From Sphaeramia orbicularis (lineage: Eukaryota > Chordata > Actinopteri > Kurtiformes > Apogonidae), in NCBI RefSeq assembly GCF_902148855.1, contig NC_043962.1:29453964-29517963 (forward strand): a stretch of DNA of 64,000 bases, written 5' to 3'. Numbering within the stretch: position 1 is the stretch's first letter; every line of letters starts with the position of its first letter. This document shows, in pieces, positions 56,001 to 64,000 of the stretch. The notes under the pieces were generated by a model. That model saw only the letters and a list, made by a program, of their open reading frames with translations. It made no database searches and was not told where the DNA came from. The translations under genes and the position numbers were made by a program.

Positions 56001-57223
56001 TTCAGATCAAAAGGCTGCAAGAAGATATGTAGATATTTTATATACTGTATTTCTTCAAAAAGTAGAAATCATAATTATTTTCCATTTTCATCACAGTGTG
56101 TTAGCAGAATAAAAGCTCATACTTTGAAGATTTGAAATTAAGCTTGCATTTAGTCAAAAAGCTGTTTAGATTTATCCTGAAGTGAGGGTTGCTTGTTTAG
56201 GGTCACCAGAGAGTACTGTAACACCAGCTTTCTAAAATCACTTCATCTCAATTTAGCCACAATCTGCCAGTTTAATCACTATTTTACCCCATTTCCCTTC
56301 ATCCAAATAGGCTTAATTTAATCTTAGTGGTTCAGCTTAACTGAATTTTATTCAGTTACCCATGCTATCCTGTTCTAATTACCAAAATTAAAGTAAAAAC
56401 CGAGTTGTTGTAGAGGTCTAGGAATTTGTTGTTGATAGTTTATCGAGAGGCCGCTTCTCTGCATTACATCACTGCAATCTGTATTGATTGTGTAAATAAT
56501 GAAATCAATAATGGGTCAATGCTGTTTTAGTTCCATTGTCCCAGTGGACCTATGTTATGAAAACCTGAGGACACATATCACACATTTAAATGGAGTTGCA
56601 TGATATAACTGAATTTCACTATAATTAAAGAGGGATGAAATGTTTACCCAGTCTGGATCAGTGGCTTCTACAGTAGCTCTGTAATAAGTAAGTTTTCCAT
56701 CACTTCGTTCCTGAATAATCAGCTGGTCCTTTGGGAAACGCTTCTTCAGCTGCTGGATCTCTGTGTCTCGTAGTTTTTTGGCAACATCCTCCGTGAGGTC
56801 ACAGAGTTTGACCTCCCGGGCCATGCCGGGATGGGGTACTGGTTGCATCCTCTGGGCAGGCCTCTGAGGAGCAAGTGGATCCTCCAATGAAGGGTACTGT
56901 GGTGGATGCCAGAAGCGACATCTGTCCTCCATCGCACAGAAGCCTGATATGAAGTATCGGCACACACGGCGGTTAGCTCCTGGACCAGTCTTGGAGTTGT
57001 CAGTGAGGGGAGGCATCTGACCCACATTTCCTCCATGGCTCCCTGCATGCACTTGGGTGTCAGAGTGCTTCTTCTCATGAGCTGGGGCATCAACTCTGAC
57101 ATGCAGAAATCTGCATTTCTTCCCAAAATTGCAGTGACGTCCCTGGGAGAAGAAGCGGCACAGAGGTTGTGTCTGTGGGGGCAGGTCCAAATTTCCCGCC
57201 TTTTCTTCTTCACCGTTCTCCAT
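53057..57223 (-). CDS. CCCH / RWD-like / CHY zinc-finger protein
   Basis: Not a gene I can name with certainty. Exons, 5' to 3': 56648-57223, 55955-56014, 55817-55869, 55599-55743, 55131-55510, 54308-54536, 54016-54130, 53725-53842, 53525-53636, 53210-53322, 53057-53126; 1971 bp, 656 aa, exactly in frame. Two CCCH fingers at the N-terminus: C22-x8-C-x5-C-x3-H41, and a second about 87-106 (CRYFISGFC). An RWD-like segment about 165-250 (VSFPDSYPQE, then IFTLDIPLDQDLPPV) follows, then an acidic low-complexity linker and Cys-pair modules (CSAQCEKC, CLNCSQEF, CEECHSK). The C-terminal CHY-type finger (GTCKHYKQSHRWLRFPCCG, CDVCHDEDQDHP, ICGYC) resembles RCHY1 and yeast Hot13. CCCH suggests RNA binding and RWD a protein interaction; both are inferences. 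A 5' UTR intron is implied by an acceptor at 57238. Confidence 0.88.
54625..55105. mobile_element. Tc1/mariner-type MITE in the CHY-gene intron
   Basis: Termini CAGCTCTGGAAAAAAG and, inverted, CAGCTATGGAAAAAAT, flanked by TA at 54623-54624 and 55106-55107. Matches the well-known fish Tc1-like CAGCTCTGGAAAAAA terminus. No transposase reading frame remains in its 481 bp. Confidence 0.85.
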
Positions 57224-59718
57224 CGTTATTGCCCCCTAGATGAATGAATGAATGCATTAACACAATTCACTGAGACATGCTTATTCCTCTATACTTTAAA
57301 AGAGCAGCTTTTGTTGGCAGCTCAATATCATATCCAATTGTGACTCATCTGAGCAGAGTTATTCTGTTACTTCTGTAGTAAAAGAATGGACATGTTTAAG
57401 TCCTGGTGTTGTCCTCTGACTTTTTAAATGTGACATATAAAATACATACCAGAATTGTATATAAGTTTATAACGACACACATTTATAAATATATACCAAT
57501 AGAGTAGCTTAGTGATAGAACAGGATGTAGGGAAATCATGAACTTTGGCATCAACAATTTTATGATTTTATGACAATGAATGATTTCTGCTGGATGTAAT
57601 GATCTACAGCACTTCTTTATCAGACTTGCTTTATACTTACTTACTTTATTAATCTTTAACAGTGGGATAAATAAACACTTCAGGTATGTACGATAAAAAA
57701 AATATTCCGCACAACTTAAGAAAGTGGAGCAATGAGAGTTAGTTAAAACCACTATAGGAAGGTGTTATTTGTGTTTTCATTATCATCGAGTGGATTTTAG
57801 CTTATTAGTGGAGAATGACTAATGTCTAACACATACAGAGTGCATTATCAAGACCTAATCTCTGTTAAAAAAAAAAAAAAAAATCAATACAACAGTAAAT
57901 TCTTATCTCGAAAACAGAAAAGCATAAATATTTGAAGAAGCCTTACTTACTTCGTGTTTTTAACAGGTCCGCTACGTGACACAAGTGACATTTACACAGG
58001 TCACTGAATGTGACACTATGAGGCCTGGGTTAAACATTAACTTTATTAACATGGATTTACGATTAGGAAAAGTAGAGATCTACTCCTACTTTATCCAAAT
58101 CTACCAGTGGACTAAATAATAAGAATTGTGTGATAAAACGTTCCCTAAACCAGAAAAAGAGCAACACTACGAGCTAACGTTAACCAATGTTTGTGTTTTT
58201 CATTTCACTCTGATGAGTTTATTATTGTTATCGGTGGAAAATGACTTTTATCAAAAACAAACGGTGTTCACGTAAAGGTTTATTCTGTGTAAAAAATACA
58301 ATAAAAATCGAAGCACAACAGCCAAAACTTTGCTCAACAAAATTGAAAAGCTTATATCAAAAGTAGCCTTACCGATTTCCGTGTATAGTGACAGCACCAC
58401 TATGCGCTACATATGACATGACATTACGTCATTAAACGCGACACAGAACTTCAAATTGGTAGGGGTGCCGATTACAACAGTGCTGTACCAAATGATACTG
58501 CCATGAGAAAAGGTTGAGAAAAAATGTGATAAAGGCAAATGTTCCCTCTGCTGTGCACTGAATAGAAATGGTTTTGTCGCCCTCTACTGTTTCGGAGTGT
58601 GAAATATGTTTGTCCTGGTGTGACAGCATAGACTCCAAAGTTTTATATATGACTTCTAATAATGATAAACTAATCAAACGATTTAAAAAGTTGAAAATTA
58701 TATATGTAATATACTTTTGCATACATCTAATATTTTTCACATTATAACAACATATTTATATGTTGTTACAAGTTATTTTTATTTTGCAATTTAGAGTTTT
58801 AAGTTTTTATGCTGTATAAATCAATCACTTTTTTTTTCTCTCTTTTTCTTCATAAGTCAATTTTTAAAATCTTTTTATGTGATTATATATTTTTTAAGGC
58901 GTATGGCCATTATGGCAATTAACTTGTGTACTGCCCTATTGGACCTTTTTTTACTTGTGTTGGGAAGGGGAGTGGCTCCATTGTGTGCTGTCCTGTATTG
59001 TGTAATTTTATTGGGGTGGCATCTGGGGGTGCTGTTTCTGTGTATGTGTTTTTGCGTATGTGTGTATGTGTTTATGACCCCTGATACTCACAGCGAATTT
59101 CCTTTCCGAAGGATAAATAAAGTTGAAAGTTGAAGTTGAAGTCAATATGTTTTACTGCAAATATATTGATATATTATGCCAAAAAAAAACAAAAAACAAA
59201 AACTTTACATTTTTCATATAATATCATGTTATTTTTTTCTGGCTAGGTTTCCATCCCTTCAGACCCCAATGACTAAGAATATGGTGGCTTGTAAAATTTA
59301 TTTTTAGCACGTTTTGTTTTGTTTTTTTGCTGTTTGTATACTTTCACTTTGTAAATTGTATGGATTTTGTATGCCCATTTTATTTAACACACCCAGCTCC
59401 TCTATTTCCCATTTTTATTCATATTTTCTTCCTTTAGATCACGTTCTAAACTGTGCAAGAAATGTGCATCACATTATGTTTGTGTGCAAAACACAAATTA
59501 GATCACAAAAAGATTAAGAAATAATATATCCACCAGGGTTAGACTATATGTTTTGTTTTGGAGATGTTTAGGTAACCTATTCCCCTAAAGGTATGAATAA
59601 TTTGTTTCCGTTGACTGTCATCTGATGCCTCTCAGTGAGCAGACAGAACACAAGCAGACACCATCAGTCCAACAACGTCTACGTTCCTTGCTCATAAGTC
59701 TTTCCGTTTTTCTACAAG
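57224..59718. other. Intergenic stretch between divergent CHY-finger gene and second ch25h copy
   Basis: Holds the presumed 5' UTR exon and promoter of the CHY-finger gene, with possible donors near 57954 and 58372 on the minus strand and one GCTAAC at 58173-58178. A LINE-like 3' tail lies at 58897-59135. No further gene is supported. Confidence 0.6.
58897..59135 (+). repeat. Truncated LINE 3' end
   Basis: Ends 'gcgaatttcctttccgaag' then 'gataaataaagttgaaag', a 3' terminus typical of fish non-LTR elements, with short GTTGAA-type end repeats. Only the untranslated end remains. Confidence 0.55.
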
Positions 59719-60576
59719 ATGGATTTTGCAGAGATCAGTGATATTTGGATAAGATGCATAAGAAATGATTCTTTGCTGCAGCCTCTGTGGGACAGCCTGA
59801 GGTTCAACTATAGAGACTATTTGAGATCGCCGCTCTTTCCTGTTGTTCTAACTGTTTCTTCCTATTTTGTTGTATGCATCCCTTTTCTTGTCTGTGACAT
59901 CATCGGGGACAAATGGGCCTGGATCCAGCAATACAAAATCCAGCCCAACCGTCGACCAACAGCCACTACGCTACTTCACTGTGCAGGTGTCACCACGTAC
60001 AACCATTTGTTTCTCGTGTTTCCAGCATCAGTTGCCCAGTGGGCTTGGAGGCCCCCTATAGACCTGCCAGATCGGGCTCCGTCAGTGCCAGAGATAGTAG
60101 CTGGAGTGATTGGCAACCTCCTGCTATTTGACTTCCAGTACTACATCTGGCACCTGCTCCATCACAAGATCCGCTGGCTGTATGTCACTTTCCATGCCAT
60201 TCATCATAATTACTCATCTCCTTTTGCTTTAGCCACCCAGTGTCTTGGGGGATGGGAACTGGTCACCGTTGGCTTCTGGACCACTCTGAACCCTGTGATC
60301 CTGAGAAGTCATCTTCTCACCACGTGGATCTTCATGGTGCTGCATGTTTATGTTTCTGTAGAAGATCATTGTGGTTATGATTTCCCTTGGTCCACAGCGC
60401 GTCTCATTCCTTTTGGCTTTTATGGAGGGCCAAACCATCATGATGTGCACCATCAAAAACCGAGCACCAACTTTGCACCGCACTTCAAACACTGGGACAT
60501 AATATTTGGCACGCATGCTGAGTTAAGCCTTCCTCCTGCCACGAAACAGAAAACTACTACACTGCTTATAGAATAG
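59719..60576 (+). CDS. ch25h-like: Cholesterol 25-hydroxylase-like protein, plus-strand copy
   Basis: Same enzyme family as the minus copy at 51503-52339: di-iron sterol hydroxylase of the ER membrane. Single exon, 285 aa. His boxes: HLLHH at 145-149, HAIHH at 159-163, HDVHH at 241-245. It is closer to human CH25H than its neighbour: FALATQ, WELVTVGF, LTTWIF, SVEDHCGYDFPWSTARLIPFG and NFAPHFKHWD have direct human counterparts. Start ATG at 59719 (CAAG ATG G context) aligns with the family N-terminus. The opposite orientation of the two copies, with the CHY-finger gene between, implies an inverted or rearranged duplication. No clear TATA box. AATAAA at 61025-61030 is a possible end signal. Confidence 0.93.
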   Translation: MDFAEISDIWIRCIRNDSLLQPLWDSLRFNYRDYLRSPLFPVVLTVSSYFVVCIPFLVCDIIGDKWAWIQQYKIQPNRRPTATTLLHCAGVTTYNHLFLVFPASVAQWAWRPPIDLPDRAPSVPEIVAGVIGNLLLFDFQYYIWHLLHHKIRWLYVTFHAIHHNYSSPFALATQCLGGWELVTVGFWTTLNPVILRSHLLTTWIFMVLHVYVSVEDHCGYDFPWSTARLIPFGFYGGPNHHDVHHQKPSTNFAPHFKHWDIIFGTHAELSLPPATKQKTTTLLIE

Positions 60577-61181
60577 AGATATGTCTTCAAATGTCTCTAG
60601 ATGTGTTTTGTATCCATACAGTATAAGTCTTAAAATGTGCAGGAGTAAAGTTGTAAATACTCAGAAAATGTTACAGAACTATATATGGTATTTAAATATG
60701 TTCATACAAGACGTTTTATGACAATGAGGTAACTGTGCACATCATAAATAATGTCTACATGTATCTGTTTCACCATGTGACTGGCCTACTTATGTTGAAA
60801 GTGACCCTGATCCTCAGACACAGAATGCATTACACTCTTCCATTTATAAATAATACACTTTTACACTCTCTGTTGTCAGTGTCCTGTTTCACTTAATTAT
60901 GCTCCACTTTTACTTACTCTAACTTTATTGTCAGTTTAAGTTGATTTAGTGTCATAATCACTGATAAAATTATTGAAATTATACATGGTTTTCAGAGTGA
61001 TGTCAGTGGTGAATTTTAATTCTCAATAAATGTATTCACTTCCACGCTTTCATGACTCTGGAGTAACTGATTTCTCTGTTATTTTAATAGATTTGGCAAA
61101 AGTACACACATTTGTAATTCAAGTGGAAGTACAGATACTGGGGTAAAAAATACCCCGGTAAAAGTAGAAGCACCGATTTAA

Positions 61182-61720
61182 CCGATAAAGACCCAAACAG
61201 CCAACAGCAACCAAAAGCATCTACTGATGTAAAATGTTTAATAACTGTTGATCCACTAATCCTTTTAATACATGTAAATAACAGAGGTAAAATGCAATTT
61301 CTCAGCTTTAAATTATCATCAGATATGACCCATTTGGACGTTCAGAGACCCCATAGTGAACATGGAAACACCGTCATTATCTGCAACACTGATTCACCAG
61401 TAAAACTCATGGAGTTGGATCAGTGACAGTGGATGGACACACTGGGTTTATGTTCAGTTAATAGTATCTTTGTTGAAAAAGTCACTTTTTCTTCAGTTTC
61501 CTCTGTTTCTGATACAATAATCCTCAAATTTCATCTGAGCTTTCATCTACATGATCAGCAAATTAAATGTAGGAAAATACCTGATTTTCACAGAAAAAAA
61601 ATCAACACAAAATACAGAGGGTAATATTATGTAAATGGTGATAAATCACTTAAGAAAGGTTAAATAGAGAGAAAGATTAATTTATGAACTGCCACCAAAG
61701 TAGCATTGGGTCTTTATGGG
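61182..61720. mobile_element. piggyBac-type MITE, copy 2 (539 bp)
   Basis: TTAA at 61178-61181 and 61721-61724. Ends CCGATAAAGACCC and GGGTCTTTATGGG are inverted. Shares many blocks with the copy at 26228-26747 ('caaaagcatctactgat', 'acaccgtc', 'tggtgataaatca'). No coding. Confidence 0.85.
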
Positions 61721-62161
61721 TTAAGGTCTTTGCTCAAAAATATAAAAGTCTTATAAAAGTCTTATTATGGAAAATATCAAAATTTACTCAAAGAGGAAAA
61801 ATAGGAAGTATTTCTTTGTTCTATCGGATACAGAACCTCATATCATCCACGTGGGTATGAGGTCTCCTGGTGTCTGACCTCTCATTAAATATGCAGCAGT
61901 TTTTAACCTCCTTCAAGTTTTGTTTGTTACGTTGCAATGTTCGACATGCATGATACACACTCATGTACATTAGGGGACTGCCTTTTGTATGTGATACTGT
62001 CCCATTCATGTAGGTTTAAATTATTCTTGATGATGGGAGAATGTGCAATGATGTTAAAGAAAAAAAATAAATAAATAAAAAAAATTAAAAATTAAAAAAA
62101 AAAAAAGATAATCTGCTGTAATGCATTATAAACAGAATTCCAAGCCTGTTTTGAAAATCCC

Positions 62162-62365
62162 CCCATAAAGTTGGAATAAATTTGTTTTCAGACACTTTCA
62201 TATTTTTATTTCTGTTTATACACATCAGTAATCACCTTTGACCATATGCAATGATTACATACTGAGTTCCAGTTATACTTTATCTATTAAGAATAAATCA
62301 CATCGTCACAATCATCCCATGAGAAGAGGTTAAACATTTTTATTCCAACTTTATGGGCAACATTG
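62162..62365. mobile_element. Tc1/mariner-type MITE, copy 2 (inverted relative to 863-1053)
   Basis: Inverted arms 'ccataaagttggaataaa' at the left and its reverse complement ending in CAACATTG at the right; TA follows at 62366-62367. Interior matches 863-1053 in reverse. The left end is degraded. Confidence 0.75.
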
Positions 62366-62367
62366 TA

Positions 62368-62724
62368 CAGTGGTAGGAAAAAGTTTATGGACACCCCATC
62401 CATTTGTGATCTATTGCCTTAAGAATCACTCTTGTATTATGCCATTTTTGGAGCCCACATGCTACTTTCTGCATGTGCACCATCTGTCAAGGTCAAAACT
62501 GAATGTTTCAGCAAGATAATGAAACACATTCAGGACATGACATGTTTGAAAATGTTAAGAATTTAGTTTATTTTTTCTTGTTATCAATAAACAAAAAATG
62601 TGTTTGTCTGTGTCTGTCAGATGCAGTAACATCTTTTGATTTTTCTGCAAATATTTCATATTAATATTTGAGATTGTGTAAAATTTTAAGGGTGTCCGAA
62701 AAAGAAAAAAAAATTCCTCTATTG
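62368..62724. mobile_element. Tc1/mariner-type MITE adjoining the previous one
   Basis: Starts CAGTGGTAGGAAAAAG and 'ttatggacaccc'; the right end has inverted 'gggtgtccgaaaaag' and CCTCTATTG. TA on both sides (62366-62367, 62725-62726). The shared TA with its left neighbour shows insertion beside or into that element. No coding. Confidence 0.65.
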
Positions 62725-63273
62725 TATAAGGGGTAGAAAGTACAGGTGTCTGAGATAAAAATGTCAGGAGTGAGTAAAGACTCATTAGAAAAATAAATAC
62801 TCAAGAAAACACTCAACAAATTTAACTAGAGTATCTTCTTTACACTAGTTGTCTGCTTATTCTAGGATCATGTAACCAGACATTCTAGCCTGGTACTGAT
62901 ACTTTAAAATGTTTTATTTACAGGAGAAAAATAGGTTAAAATATTCCACCACTAGGGGTCACCAAAGTAAAGTAGATAATACTTTTTTTATTAAAAGCCT
63001 ACTTTTTACTATTAAAATTCACGGTGTTTGACAAAGACAGGGCATGTATTAGCATCATAAAAAACAACATAAAGGCTATTGAGTGAATTATATATTTTTT
63101 TATGATTTTTAGGTTGTCTCGGGTGGTTTGTTGTTGTCTTGCCGTTGCGCTGCAGCTGCGCACCGTCCGGCGCAGCTCAACCCACAGTTCAGAGTATGGA
63201 GCACAAGTGGCGGAGCTGGTTGGGACATGTCTGAGTAGCAACTTGTGCAGTTTACGGAAACGTACAGGACTAA

Positions 63274-64000
<727 letters not shown>

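Overview
This window is nuclear DNA from a ray-finned fish, most likely a percomorph teleost. The evidence is GT-AG split genes with short introns, AT-rich intergenic DNA full of microsatellites, small TA-, TTAA- and 8-bp-duplicating DNA transposons, a tRNA-derived SINE, and proteins that read as clear teleost orthologues of vertebrate genes. The species cannot be named from the sequence alone.

Layout, left to right: a MALT1-family paracaspase (minus, 1410-9397); alpk3, a muscle alpha-kinase (plus, 11870-23187); a concentrative nucleoside transporter of the slc28a1 type (minus, 25121-32515); znf592 (plus, 36334-42782); nmb, neuromedin B (plus, 44777-45315); kti12, an Elongator/tRNA-modification cofactor (plus, 46103-50560); a single-exon cholesterol 25-hydroxylase (minus, 51503-52339); an unnamed CCCH / RWD-like / CHY zinc-finger protein (minus, 53057-57223); a second single-exon cholesterol 25-hydroxylase (plus, 59719-60576); and the first coding exon of tspan3 (plus, 63289-63351, running off the window). 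Exon chains were built by hand from splice sites and reading frame. For slc28a1, znf592, nmb, kti12 and the CHY gene the summed exon lengths are exact multiples of three.

The gene set is that of human 15q25 (ALPK3, SLC28A1, ZNF592, NMB, and nearby TSPAN3) with a MALT1 relative next to alpk3. Human MALT1 sits beside ALPK2 and ZNF532 on 18q21, the sister region. The paracaspase here is therefore probably the extra vertebrate paralogue (PCASP2/PCASP3, malt2/malt3 in zebrafish), in keeping with the lack of any visible death-domain exon.

The strongest unusual signal is in kti12. Its last intron (49821-50416) is a textbook AT-AC minor (U12) spliceosomal intron, its first intron uses a GC donor, and human KTI12 is intronless. 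Other points of note: a perfect MEF2/TATA site upstream of alpk3, a cluster of GCTAAC/GTTAGC hexamers at the znf592 5' end, a CCCH-RWD-CHY architecture, two oppositely oriented ch25h copies flanking the CHY gene, well-preserved non-autonomous DNA transposons with target-site duplications, and single-base frame slips in conserved exons of the paracaspase and alpk3 that look like assembly indels rather than real lesions. The genes do not form an operon or one pathway; they are linked by ancestry.
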